This document shows, in pieces, positions 34,839-45,793 of a stretch of 64,000 nucleotides of DNA. The stretch covers positions 62,001-126,000 of the forward strand of contig NZ_SDID01000005.1 in the NCBI RefSeq assembly GCF_009192995.1, in the 5' to 3' direction. Each line of letters opens with the position of its first letter. The first letter of the stretch is position 1. The DNA is from Sulfurimonas indica. GTDB taxonomy: Bacteria; Campylobacterota; Campylobacteria; Campylobacterales; Sulfurimonadaceae. Both the position numbers and the translations under genes were made by a program. The notes beneath the pieces were generated by a model, which was not told the origin of the DNA, searched no databases, and saw only the letters and a list, made by a program, of their open reading frames with translations.

Positions 34839-35285
34839 TTACTCGCCTTGTACGTCTACGTGAAGTGTTGCATGAATTCCATGACCGAGTTTCAAGTCAA
34901 CATCATGCTCACCTACAGTTTTAATCGCAGTTTTTTCTGTAATATGTTTTTTATCTATCTCAATCTTATGCTGCTCTTGGAGTGCATGTGCAATCTCATC
35001 TTTTGTAACAGCACCAAAAAGATGACCGTTTTGGCCAAGTTTTTTTGTGATGATAATCTCTAGTTTGTCAAGTTTTTGTGCTAGTTCGTTTAGTCTTGCA
35101 ATCTCTGCTGCTTCCTCTTCGGCTTTTCTTTTAAGTTCCGCTTCATGCTCTGCAATGATTTCAGGAGTTGCTGGTTTTGCAAATCCTTTTTTGATTAAAA
35201 AGTTTTGGCCATATCCTGGTTTTACTTCTTTGACTTCACCAGCTTTTCCTAAACTTTTTACATCTTGTATTAAAAGTACTTTCAT
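34839..35285 (-). CDS. rplI: 50S ribosomal protein L9
   Basis: The 148 aa show the L9 N-terminal signature V-K-P-G-Y-G-Q-N-F-L-I near 22-32, the long connecting helix (about 40-75), and a C-terminal rRNA-binding domain with L-F-G-A-V-T near 89-94. Length is standard. It precedes hslV in the long minus-strand operon. Confidence 0.96.
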   Translation of the reverse strand: MKVLLIQDVKSLGKAGEVKEVKPGYGQNFLIKKGFAKPATPEIIAEHEAELKRKAEEEAAEIARLNELAQKLDKLEIIITKKLGQNGHLFGAVTKDEIAHALQEQHKIEIDKKHITEKTAIKTVGEHDVDLKLGHGIHATLHVDVQGE

Positions 35286-35303
35286 TTTTGTATCCTAAAT
35301 TTT

Positions 35304-36041
35304 TTATCTTTCTATTTCACCTGGATATGCAACGATTCCGTTTGTCAGGTTTCCAATTTTACTATATCCGTTATCCATTAAGATTCTTGCAACATGTGCC
35401 GAACGGCTTCCTACATGACAATAAACAATGATATTTTCATCTTTTGCTAAGTTTGCTTCTTCCCAAGTTTGGAAAAATGAGCTTGTTGGTACTAATTTGT
35501 CTGCACCTTTAATATGACCCATTTGCCACTCCATATACTCACGTACATCAACAAGTGTGAATTTAACCATACCAATCTCACGTGCTTCGAGAAGTGAAAC
35601 AAGCTCATCACCATCAAGTTCATCTTTGTTCACAAGCATCTCACACTCTTCTTTTGTAAGACCGCGTGAGTGTGTATGTGCCGCTTCTTCCATTCCAAGT
35701 TCTACTCTTTTGTTCGCAGCAAATTCTGGTGTACAGAAGATTCCACAATGGCAAACTCCGTTTTGGGGAATTTCTCTCTCGATAGCCGGTTTACAAGGAC
35801 AGATTCTATCATCTGCTGATTTTGGTTTACCATCTTCTTCGATAACCATAAAACAAGGGCAGAAACGTTTTTTGTACATCATCTTGTTACGAGCAAGACC
35901 CATCTGTACGCCTTCGTTTACTTCCTCTTGCGGGTTGTATACCCAACCAAACTGAGCATTTACTTTATCTGTAAACTTGATAGTCTTTTCTAACTCTGCC
36001 TGAAATTCAGGTGAGTTCATATCTATTTTAATTATACTCAT
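35304..36041 (-). CDS. Ferredoxin-thioredoxin-reductase-like domain fused to rhodanese
   Basis: The 245 aa have two parts. Residues 1-110 resemble the catalytic beta subunit of ferredoxin-thioredoxin reductase: C61-P-C63, C81-P-C83, C97-H-C99 plus C103. That is the CPC...CPC...CHC pattern that holds a 4Fe-4S cluster next to a redox disulfide, though the last spacer is longer than in plants. Residues about 145-245 form a rhodanese domain with Cys208 in Y-C-H-V-G-S-R-S. A role in passing sulfane sulfur or reducing a thiol carrier is inferred. It lies between argG and rplI. Confidence 0.8.
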   Translation of the reverse strand: MSIIKIDMNSPEFQAELEKTIKFTDKVNAQFGWVYNPQEEVNEGVQMGLARNKMMYKKRFCPCFMVIEEDGKPKSADDRICPCKPAIEREIPQNGVCHCGIFCTPEFAANKRVELGMEEAAHTHSRGLTKEECEMLVNKDELDGDELVSLLEAREIGMVKFTLVDVREYMEWQMGHIKGADKLVPTSSFFQTWEEANLAKDENIIVYCHVGSRSAHVARILMDNGYSKIGNLTNGIVAYPGEIER

Positions 36042-36052
36042 ATTTTGTCCTT

Positions 36053-37273
36053 TTATTTTTTTTCTCTTCTTGCTTTACCTTCAATGATAAAACGTAATGC
36101 ATTGAGTTTGATGAAACCTTCAGCATCTTTTTGGTTATAAACTTCATCTTCTTCAAAAGTTGAGTATTCCGCATTAAAGAGAGATACGTCTGAACTTCTT
36201 CCAACTACAGTTACATTGCCTTTGTAAAGTTTTAGTCTTACAGCTCCTTCTACCCACTCCTGTGTTTTGTCAATAGCAGCTTGAAGCATTTCGCGCTCCG
36301 GAGAGAACCAGAAACCATTATAGATGAGTTTTGCATATCTTGGCATCATTTCATCTTTTAAGTGTGCAGCCTCACGGTCAAGTGTGATAGACTCGATAGC
36401 ACGGTGTGCTTTTAACATAATAGTTCCACCCGGCGTCTCGTAACAACCACGTGCTTTCATTCCAACAAAGCGGTTTTCAACAATATCTACACGTCCGATT
36501 CCATGCTTTCCGCCAAGCTCATTGAGTGTTTTTAGCATTGTAGCAGGAGTTAACTCCTCACCATTAAGTGTTACAGGATCCCCTTTCTTGTAGCCAATCT
36601 CAATATACTCTGGAGTATCAGGAGCATTCTCTGGAGAGTTTGACCATAACCACATAGACTCTTCAGGTTCAGCTGCAGGGTCTTCTAAGATTCCACCTTC
36701 ATAAGAGATGTGTAGGAGGTTTGCATCCATAGAGTAAGGAGATTTCTTTCCTTTTTTCTCGATAGCAATGCCATGATCTGCCGCATACGCTAAAAGCTTC
36801 TCACGTGAGTTTAGATCCCACTCACGCCACGGAGCAATGATAGTAAGTGTTGAGTCTTGAGAAAGATAACCCATCTCAAAACGTACTTGGTCGTTTCCTT
36901 TACCAGTTGCACCGTGGCTTACACCATCAGCTCCGGTAATCTTTGCAATCTCAGCTTGACGTTTTGCAATAAGTGGACGAGCAATAGAAGTACCTAGAAG
37001 ATACTCCCCTTCATAGATTGCGTTTGCACGAAACATAGGGTAAACAAAATCTTTTACAAACTCTTCACGCAAATCATCAATAAAAATATTTTCAGGTTTA
37101 ATACCAAGTTCAAGTGCTTTTTTTCGAGCAGGTTCCAACTCTTCACCTTGCCCTAAATCTGCTGTAAAAGTTACAACTTCACATTTGTATTCATCTTGGA
37201 GCCATTTTAAGATAACACTAGTATCTAGCCCTCCAGAATAGGCTAATACTACTTTTTTAACACTTTTTTTCAT
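36053..37273 (-). CDS. argG: Argininosuccinate synthase
   Basis: ArgG condenses citrulline and aspartate with ATP in arginine synthesis. The 406 aa include the ATP pyrophosphatase loop A-Y-S-G-G-L-D-T-S near 11-19, F-T-A-D-L-G-Q-G-E near 36-44, and [12 protein letters not shown] near 120-131. Length is standard. It is the first gene of the long minus-strand string, and the 155-base gap upstream carries a -10 box and a palindrome. Confidence 0.96.
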   Translation of the reverse strand: MKKSVKKVVLAYSGGLDTSVILKWLQDEYKCEVVTFTADLGQGEELEPARKKALELGIKPENIFIDDLREEFVKDFVYPMFRANAIYEGEYLLGTSIARPLIAKRQAEIAKITGADGVSHGATGKGNDQVRFEMGYLSQDSTLTIIAPWREWDLNSREKLLAYAADHGIAIEKKGKKSPYSMDANLLHISYEGGILEDPAAEPEESMWLWSNSPENAPDTPEYIEIGYKKGDPVTLNGEELTPATMLKTLNELGGKHGIGRVDIVENRFVGMKARGCYETPGGTIMLKAHRAIESITLDREAAHLKDEMMPRYAKLIYNGFWFSPEREMLQAAIDKTQEWVEGAVRLKLYKGNVTVVGRSSDVSLFNAEYSTFEEDEVYNQKDAEGFIKLNALRFIIEGKARREKK

Positions 37274-37308
37274 GTAAAAAACCTTTTGATTGTAAAATAA
37301 TTACCGCG

Positions 37309-37314
37309 ATTATA
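37309..37314 (-). promoter_or_regulatory. -10 box for argG
   Basis: TATAAT on the minus strand lies 35 bases upstream of the argG ATG. It is the best promoter element for the 17-kb string of genes that follows. Confidence 0.5.
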
Positions 37315-37332
37315 TCGAAAAATAGGTGAGAT

Positions 37333-37347
37333 TTTACTTATAGTAAA
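37333..37347. promoter_or_regulatory. Palindrome over the argG -35 region
   Basis: TTTACT-N3-AGTAAA is a perfect 6-3-6 inverted repeat located 19 to 33 bases upstream of the argG -10. A repressor bound here would block RNA polymerase. It does not clearly match the E. coli ARG box, so the cognate regulator is unknown. Confidence 0.35.
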
Positions 37348-37407
37348 GTAGTTAAAAAGAGTAAATAAGAAAATTTCAAGTAAATGAGAGAAGGTTAGGA
37401 GTAGGTA

Positions 37408-37425
37408 TATGCTCATTTGAGCATA
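37408..37425 (-). terminator. Stem-loop after flaG
   Basis: TATGCTCA-TT-TGAGCATA is a perfect 8-base inverted repeat (7 or fewer pairs once loop closure is allowed) starting four bases past the flaG stop. No U-run follows on the minus strand, so termination would be weak or Rho-assisted. Confidence 0.4.
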
Positions 37426-37428
37426 GAT

Positions 37429-37830
37429 TTACCCCTTTGAATCAAACAATATCCCTGTCACTTCTTGCATCTTTGGTAAGAAGTCCTGTGCCTGTTCTGC
37501 CGGAAATCTTCGAATCATTTTATGCGTTTTCGCATCAATTGCTGCTACATAAAAGATGTCATTTTGATCGACACCAAATTTGATATCAGGATTAAGCGGT
37601 GTCATCGCTTCATTTAGTTTTTTTACTAAATCCTCTACATCTCTCTTTGAATTGATTTTTTCATTTGAAGTTGAAGAAGCTTCTTGCATCTCTTTGACAA
37701 CATTATCTTCTTTCATTCTGCTTTGTGCAACTTGTTGTGTTGTCTGCATTTGCTCAGCAACTCTTCCTTGAGCTTCTTGCGGACTTACTTGGGATTGTTG
37801 CTGTCTTGCAACATTTGCTATGCCATCCAT
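37429..37830 (-). CDS. flaG: Flagellar protein FlaG
   Basis: The 133 aa have a Gln-rich disordered N-terminal half (1-60). The FlaG domain (about 62-133) carries V-E-D-L-V-K-K-L-N-E-A-M, then D-x-D-I-F-Y-V-A-A-I-D-A-K-T near 90 and the family I-R-R-F-P-A-E near 107. FlaG influences flagellar filament length in Campylobacter and other polar flagellates. It is a single-gene unit: no fliD or flagellin is adjacent. The ribosome site GAGGAGTAGGTC lies before ATG, and a sigma-28 promoter lies about 40 bases upstream. Confidence 0.9.
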   Translation of the reverse strand: MDGIANVARQQQSQVSPQEAQGRVAEQMQTTQQVAQSRMKEDNVVKEMQEASSTSNEKINSKRDVEDLVKKLNEAMTPLNPDIKFGVDQNDIFYVAAIDAKTHKMIRRFPAEQAQDFLPKMQEVTGILFDSKG

Positions 37831-37869
37831 GACCTACTCCTCTATTACAGAATATAATTATTAATGACA

Positions 37870-37896
37870 ATATCGACAAGCTAATAAATAACTTTA
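37870..37896 (-). promoter_or_regulatory. Sigma-28 (FliA) promoter of flaG
   Basis: On the minus strand TAAAGTTA-N11-GTCGATAT matches the FliA consensus TAAAGTTT-N11-GCCGATAA in 13 of 16 bases with exact spacing. The -10 half ends 40 bases before the flaG start codon. This indicates late-flagellar control, as seen for flaG in related species. Confidence 0.8.
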
Positions 37897-37959
37897 GAAA
37901 AAAAAATAAAAAATTTCAAATTTCTTTTTTTTCCTCTATTTTATGCTACTCTTGCATCT

Positions 37960-39162
37960 ATGAAAATATATATAGATTTATTACGTTTTGAGATTGTTTT
38001 ACGAAGACTTTCCATTATTCAACTTATATCTTATTTTGGTGCCTGGTTCTCTAATGTTGCCATTTATACTCTTTTGATTCAACTGCAGGTTTCAGCTGAA
38101 GTAGTGGCATTTGTAGCAATGCTAAACTTTTTAGCAGGTGTTATTCAAGCACCGTTTTCTGGACCGATTATTGATAGGATTCGAGCACGTGAACTGATGC
38201 TTTTTCTGATATTTGTCGAGATTATAGCAACGGCCGCTTTGGTCTTTGTAACTGAGCTTTCAGACTTACATCTGCTCTATTTTTTAATCTTTGTAAAGAT
38301 GGCAGCGGCTTCATTCTATTTTACAACAGAGATGTCTCTGTTACCAAAAATTTTGCATGGAGATAAGCTGCAAAAAGCGAATGAACTGCACTCTATAATC
38401 TGGTCACTTTCGTACACTTTAGGTATGGCAATTAGTGGCTTTGTAGTTTACTGGCTTGGCATAAAGACCGCTTTTTTACTGGATGCTTTTATGTTTGTTC
38501 TTGCTTTTTTTCTTTTGTATAATTTAGATTTTAAAGATGAGATATTGCATATTAAAGAGAATCTCTTTGCTATGATGAAAGATACATTTTCTTATCTTAA
38601 AGTAAATCCTAAAGCACTACATCTAATGTTGATTCACTCTTTTGTAGGGCTTACTGCCTTTGATGCACTTGTAGCTTTAATGGTAGACAAATACTATGCT
38701 TCCATAATTGCCACATCTTTGGCTTTGGGACTACTACACTCTGCACGGGCTGTTGGTTTAGTGATCGGTCCTGTAGTGTTAGGAAAGTGGATAAATAATA
38801 GACGGCTTATCTATGTTTTTATAGGACAGGGTTTAGCTATCTGGATTTGGGCATATGTAATGCACAGTTTTTATCTCTCACTACTTGCAAGCATAATAGT
38901 CGGTTTTTTTACAACAACACTTTGGTCTTACAGCTATACACTTCTACAGAAAAATATAGAACAAAAATACTATGGACGTATCGTTGCCTATAACGATATG
39001 CTCTTTTTAAGTGCAGCTGCCTTTACCTCTTATATGATTGGATATCTGACAACGGTTGATTATAGTTTGGAAAATATAGCTTTTTTCATGGGCCTTGGCT
39101 TTATTATAGGTGCAGTGTATTATAATTTCATACTAAAAAAAGAGAAAATCGATGAGATTTGA
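37960..39162 (+). CDS. MFS transporter
   Basis: The 400 aa have about twelve spans and the intracellular G-P-I-I-D-R-I-R-A-R-E loop between spans 2 and 3, the usual MFS A motif. Its pattern resembles the MFS_3 (EntS-like) exporters. Substrate cannot be told. It leads the plus-strand string of genes to truD. Confidence 0.85.
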   Translation: MKIYIDLLRFEIVLRRLSIIQLISYFGAWFSNVAIYTLLIQLQVSAEVVAFVAMLNFLAGVIQAPFSGPIIDRIRARELMLFLIFVEIIATAALVFVTELSDLHLLYFLIFVKMAAASFYFTTEMSLLPKILHGDKLQKANELHSIIWSLSYTLGMAISGFVVYWLGIKTAFLLDAFMFVLAFFLLYNLDFKDEILHIKENLFAMMKDTFSYLKVNPKALHLMLIHSFVGLTAFDALVALMVDKYYASIIATSLALGLLHSARAVGLVIGPVVLGKWINNRRLIYVFIGQGLAIWIWAYVMHSFYLSLLASIIVGFFTTTLWSYSYTLLQKNIEQKYYGRIVAYNDMLFLSAAAFTSYMIGYLTTVDYSLENIAFFMGLGFIIGAVYYNFILKKEKIDEI

Positions 39163-39211
39163 AAATGAAAGATGGGCTAATGAGTAAAAGTTTGAGTGAG
39201 GATGAAAAAGA

Positions 39212-39484
39212 GTGAATTACAAATATAACGGTGAAGTAATCAGTTTAGAAAAATTAACACGCCTCTATGGGGCGGTTGTTATTGATATGCAGGGTGAAGT
39301 AGCAGAGATGAGCCTGGAGTGGTATGAGCTTTACGGTGATAAAGTAAAGCTTTTAAATTATGTTCTTGTTTTTGATTATACACCACCGGGTGAAAATGTG
39401 CGAGATAAGAAAGTTTTAGAATTCGCAACACAAGAAGAACTTATAGCAACAATGCAAGAGGTAGCACAATTTTTTCAAAAATGA
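39212..39484 (+). CDS. Small conserved hypothetical protein
   Basis: The 90-aa acidic soluble protein starts with GTG after GAGGATGAAAAAGA. Beta-rich at first (Y-K-Y-N-G-E-V-I), it ends in a helix E-L-I-A-T-M-Q-E-V-A-Q-F-F. No motif recognised. It overlaps the MATE gene by four bases, so translation is coupled and a link to that transporter or simply operon membership is possible. Confidence 0.65.
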   Translation: MNYKYNGEVISLEKLTRLYGAVVIDMQGEVAEMSLEWYELYGDKVKLLNYVLVFDYTPPGENVRDKKVLEFATQEELIATMQEVAQFFQK

Positions 39485-40800
39485 TCTCACGTGATACAAA
39501 AAAAGTTCTCTCTTTAGCTTTTCCGGCAGCACTAAAACATCTTGTAGATATTCTGCAGGTCCTTATCGATATGTTGATGGTAGGAACTGTCAGTGTTGCA
39601 GCCTTAGCTGCTGTTGGTATGAGTATGCAGTTTATGATGATAGTCAATGTCCTGATGACACTTTTTGTTGTTGGTGGAAATGCACTCATTTCGCGTTTTA
39701 TCGGGCAAAGACGAAAAAAGAGAGCTTCAGCATTGCTTTTCTCACTTGTTTTGCTTGCTATATCTTTGGGTATAGTTGTCACTGTCAGTGGTTATTTTGG
39801 AGCCTATCATTTTTATGCATGGATGGGCGCAACTCCTGAAGTTGTCCAAGAGGGTGGGAGTTATTTTCGTATCATCTCTTTGGGTATTATTGTTATCTTT
39901 TTAGATACACTCCTCTATAATGCACTCTCAGCAGCAGGCGATACAAAAAGTTCGCTCTATATCAAGCTGGTTTCATCGGGAATCAATGCCTTTTTAAATT
40001 ATGTTTTTATCTTTGGACACTTTGGATTTGAAGCAATGGGTATTGAAGGTGCTGCAATTGCAACAGTGATTGCCTACAGTTTTAATAATCTTGCCTATTA
40101 TCTGCTGATTAAAAAGCAAGCAAATTCCAAACTTGATTTCCTGCCACTCATTCGTTTTAAAGACATAAAGCGAGTATTGAAAGTCGGTTATGCTGCAGCC
40201 ATTGACAGAGGAGTCTCAAGCCTTAGTTTTCTTTTCTTTGTCTCTATCATTACTGCCTATGGAACGGCTGAACTTGCCGGTTATCAAGTAGGACTTCGAG
40301 TAGAGGGCATTGCTTTTATGCCGGGCTTTGGTTTTGCCATAGCGGCAATGGCACTAGTCGGTCAAAATATAGGGGCTAAAGATTTAGATAAAGCCTATAA
40401 TATGGGAATTATTAGTGGGCGTATTGCTTATATATTTATGGGAAGTGTCGGATTTATTATGATACTTTTTCCAGAATATCTGGTACACTTCTTTACAAAA
40501 GATGAACTTACAATTGCAGTAGCTTCTAAGTATCTCATCTTGGTAGGTCTTGCACAAATTCCACTTGCCATTATGTTTGTCTACTCTGCATCTCTGCGTG
40601 GAGCAGGAGCGACAAAAACAACACTCAAAGTCAACCTTGTATCACTCTGGATATTTCGACTTATTCCATCCTATATAGCATATAAAATGGGATATGGAAT
40701 TATCGTAATCTTTGCAATAATGAATTTGGAGACTTTGATAAAAGGAATCATCTACTGGTATATCTATTCCAAACGAAATTGGTTGCATACAAAAGTTTAA
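39481..40800 (+). CDS. MATE-family efflux transporter
   Basis: The 439 aa have twelve spans in two pseudo-symmetric halves. There is a MATE-like L-I-D-M-L-M-V-G-T-V near 30-39 and a G-x-N-A-L-I-S-R-F-I-G-Q element near 62-72. Family members export cationic drugs using Na+ or H+. It sits 18 bases before ligA. Confidence 0.88.
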   Translation: MISRDTKKVLSLAFPAALKHLVDILQVLIDMLMVGTVSVAALAAVGMSMQFMMIVNVLMTLFVVGGNALISRFIGQRRKKRASALLFSLVLLAISLGIVVTVSGYFGAYHFYAWMGATPEVVQEGGSYFRIISLGIIVIFLDTLLYNALSAAGDTKSSLYIKLVSSGINAFLNYVFIFGHFGFEAMGIEGAAIATVIAYSFNNLAYYLLIKKQANSKLDFLPLIRFKDIKRVLKVGYAAAIDRGVSSLSFLFFVSIITAYGTAELAGYQVGLRVEGIAFMPGFGFAIAAMALVGQNIGAKDLDKAYNMGIISGRIAYIFMGSVGFIMILFPEYLVHFFTKDELTIAVASKYLILVGLAQIPLAIMFVYSASLRGAGATKTTLKVNLVSLWIFRLIPSYIAYKMGYGIIVIFAIMNLETLIKGIIYWYIYSKRNWLHTKV

Positions 40801-40809
40801 AAAAGGTAA

Positions 40810-43231
<2,422 letters not shown>

Positions 43232-43235
<4 letters not shown>

Positions 43236-43942
43236 TGCGTCTTGATAACTACCTTGTAGAAAAAGGAGTGTGTGAGAGCCGCAACAAAGCACAGCAAATT
43301 ATTAAAGAAGCTCTTGTAAGTGTTGATGGTAAAGTAGTGAAGAAGCCATCATTTAAAGTAGAAGAAGAGAGTAAAGTAGAAATTGCAGAGCATAAAAGCT
43401 ATGTCTCACGTGCGGCCTATAAACTACTCTATTTTTTAGATGAGATTGAACTTGATGTCACAAATAAGAGAGCTTTGGACATCGGCTCCTCTACAGGTGG
43501 ATTTACACAGGTGCTTTTGGAACGTGGAGTGGGTGAGGTGAGTTGTGTTGATGTCGGGCATGATCAACTGCATCACTCTTTGCGTGAGGATAGTCGTGTG
43601 AGGGTCTATGAGGGGTGTGATATTCGCAAGTTTGAGAGTGATAAGCCATATGAGCTGATAGTAAGTGATGTGGCCTTTATCTCATTGCTGCATATTTTAG
43701 ATGATGTCCAAAGGCTTGCAAGCCAAGATATTATTTTACTCTTTAAACCACAGTTTGAAGTAGGACGTGAGGCAAAACGTGATAAGAATGGTGTGGTCTT
43801 AGATAAAAAAGCTGTAAGTAATGCTATGATACGTTTTGAAGATGCATGTAAGTTAAAATCATGGGAGCTTGTAAAAAAAGCTCCAGCAAAACTTGCTGGA
43901 AAGGACGGAAATCTTGAGTACTGCTATTACTTTAGAAAATAG
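43232..43942 (+). CDS. tlyA: TlyA-family rRNA 2'-O-methyltransferase
   Basis: The 236 aa join an S4 RNA-binding domain (1-60; M-R-L-D-N-Y-L-V) to an FtsJ-like methyltransferase with the SAM loop L-D-I-G-S-S-T-G-G-F near 87-96 and a catalytic K-P-Q-F-E near 172. TlyA proteins methylate 16S and 23S rRNA at C1409 and C1920 and set capreomycin sensitivity. It overlaps the previous gene by four bases and ribF by 29. Confidence 0.9.
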
Positions 43943-44753
43943 TAGATCTATTGCAATCGGTGGATTTGACGGTATGCATATTGGTCATCAGGCACTTTTT
44001 AATGAACTGGATGCTGATGGTGTTATCGTTGTAATCGAGACAGGTTATGCGAATTTAACACCCCAGAGGTATAGAGAGCATTACAATGACCATAAGATAG
44101 AGTATCTCAAACTTGAGGATATCCGCCATTTAGATGGAGAGGGTTTTATCAAACTGCTTCAAGAGAAATTTCCAAAACTTCAAAAAATAGTGGTGGGGTA
44201 TGATTTTCATTTTGGAAAAGATAGAAAATACTCTTTTAATGATTTAAAAAAACTTTTTGATGGAGAAGTGGTCGTGGTTGATGAAGTAAAACATAATAAT
44301 GACTCGGTACATTCGCATAAGATTCGTGCAAAACTGCAAATTGGTGATATAAAAGGTGCCAATGAGTTTTTGGGACATAACTATAGTATTATAGGTGAGC
44401 GAATTGAGGGGCAGGGTATAGGCTCACGTGAGCTTGTGGCAACCATCAATCTCAAAGTAGAGGATTTTTTACTGCCAAAAGAGGGAGTTTATGCAACATT
44501 GACACGTATTGATGATGAAGAACATTTTCATCCCTCTGTGAGTTTTATAGGACACCGAGTGAGCACTGACGGAAGCTTTGCAGTTGAGAGTCATATATTG
44601 GATAGTGAAGTAATATGCGAGAAAAAAGCAGAGATAAGTTTTGTGGACTTTATACGAAACAATGAGAAATTTGACTCTATTGAGAAACTCAAAGAGGCAA
44701 TCAAAAAAGATATAGCACAGGCAAACAAAGTGCTACATCGTTTAGCACTATAA
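43914..44753 (+). CDS. ribF: Bifunctional riboflavin kinase/FAD synthetase RibF
   Basis: RibF makes FMN and FAD. The TTG at 43914 is chosen because AAAGGA lies eight bases upstream; the longer open frame from 43893 lacks such a site. This gives 279 aa. The nucleotidyltransferase part has S-I-A-I-G-G-F-D-G-M-H-I-G-H-Q near 11-25. The kinase part (about 150-279) begins near the G-x-G-S-R-E-L-V-A-T-I-N-L motif, which varies from the usual G-R-x-L-G-x-P-T-A-N. The gene starts inside tlyA. Confidence 0.85.
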   Translation: MSTAITLENSRSIAIGGFDGMHIGHQALFNELDADGVIVVIETGYANLTPQRYREHYNDHKIEYLKLEDIRHLDGEGFIKLLQEKFPKLQKIVVGYDFHFGKDRKYSFNDLKKLFDGEVVVVDEVKHNNDSVHSHKIRAKLQIGDIKGANEFLGHNYSIIGERIEGQGIGSRELVATINLKVEDFLLPKEGVYATLTRIDDEEHFHPSVSFIGHRVSTDGSFAVESHILDSEVICEKKAEISFVDFIRNNEKFDSIEKLKEAIKKDIAQANKVLHRLAL

Positions 44754-44761
44754 GGAAAAAA

Positions 44762-45793
44762 TTGCAAAGAGAATATTTAGAAGACAGAGAGAAGATAAAC
44801 TTCAAGTTTGAACAGACAAAAGAGGATTTTATCGTTGATGAAAATCCGAGAAAGTTCAGTGAAAAAGGGAATTATATAATTCTACGTGTGCAAAAGATTG
44901 AGATGACAACATGGGATATGATAGCGGCTTTTGCACAGTTTTTGAATCTACCGGCTGAGAAGATTGGCTATGCAGGACTTAAAGACAAGCATGCAACAAC
45001 AACGCAGTACATAAGTATAGAAGCCAAGTATGAAAAAGCGCTCAAGAAGTTCAAACATCCCGGTATTAAGATTTTAAAGACTACACGGGACAAGTACTCC
45101 ATTCGTATGGGTGATTTGGTTGGGAACCGTTTTAGTATTAACCTTTTTGGCGTTTCACCCATAGAAGCAGGGCAGATTGAAAAAAGAGCGAGAAAACTTG
45201 CAAAGGATGGACTGCCAAATTACTTCGGCTATCAGCGTTTTGGACGTGATGAAGACTCCATCAATCAAGCACGTGAGATGATAGCCGGAGAGTTGCACAT
45301 AGAAGATGCGAAGCTCAAAAAGTTTCTTATCTCTGTCTATCAATCTTTTTACTTTAACCAATGGTTGCGTGAGCGTGTACTACTCTCACGTGAGAAAAAC
45401 AGTGGGAAGTTTCTGCTTTTAGAGGGTGATGTCTATCTGTCAGATGAAGGGAAACTCTTTACGCCTAAAAAGATGCCTCAGCGTGATTTTGAAGCACATA
45501 AGGTTGTCCCAACTGGGCTTCTTTGTGGTCGTGATGTCTACCGTGCAAGAGATGCGGCACGTGAGATAGAAGAAAAATATGATGATGAGTTTTTATATGA
45601 CAAGGGCTCACGCAGAGAAGCATTGATATTTCCAACTGATATCAAACTTGACTATAAAAATAATTTTGATATCTTAAATATTAGCTTTACTCTGCCAAAA
45701 GGCTCTTATGCAACTGTTTTTTTAGAAGCAATAGCAAATAAAAACTTTAGTGCACAGATGGGAAAACATCCGGCTAAAAAAAGAAAAGTTTAG
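44762..45793 (+). CDS. truD: tRNA pseudouridine(13) synthase TruD
   Basis: TruD modifies U13 in tRNA-Glu. The 343 aa carry the catalytic G-Y-A-G-L-K-D-K-H-A-T-T near 69-80, N-R-F-S-I-N-L near 122, and P-N-Y-F-G-Y-Q-R-F-G near 152. TTG start after AAGGAAAAA. Its stop codon interlocks with that of the convergent EAL gene by four bases. Confidence 0.93.
   Translation: MQREYLEDREKINFKFEQTKEDFIVDENPRKFSEKGNYIILRVQKIEMTTWDMIAAFAQFLNLPAEKIGYAGLKDKHATTTQYISIEAKYEKALKKFKHPGIKILKTTRDKYSIRMGDLVGNRFSINLFGVSPIEAGQIEKRARKLAKDGLPNYFGYQRFGRDEDSINQAREMIAGELHIEDAKLKKFLISVYQSFYFNQWLRERVLLSREKNSGKFLLLEGDVYLSDEGKLFTPKKMPQRDFEAHKVVPTGLLCGRDVYRARDAAREIEEKYDDEFLYDKGSRREALIFPTDIKLDYKNNFDILNISFTLPKGSYATVFLEAIANKNFSAQMGKHPAKKRKV

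Noticed and set aside
39164-39214. Sixteen-codon open frame between the MFS gene and the small hypothetical gene
   Set aside because: Very short, composed mainly of Lys, Glu and Ser; it overlaps the ribosome site of the following GTG-start gene and looks like spacer.
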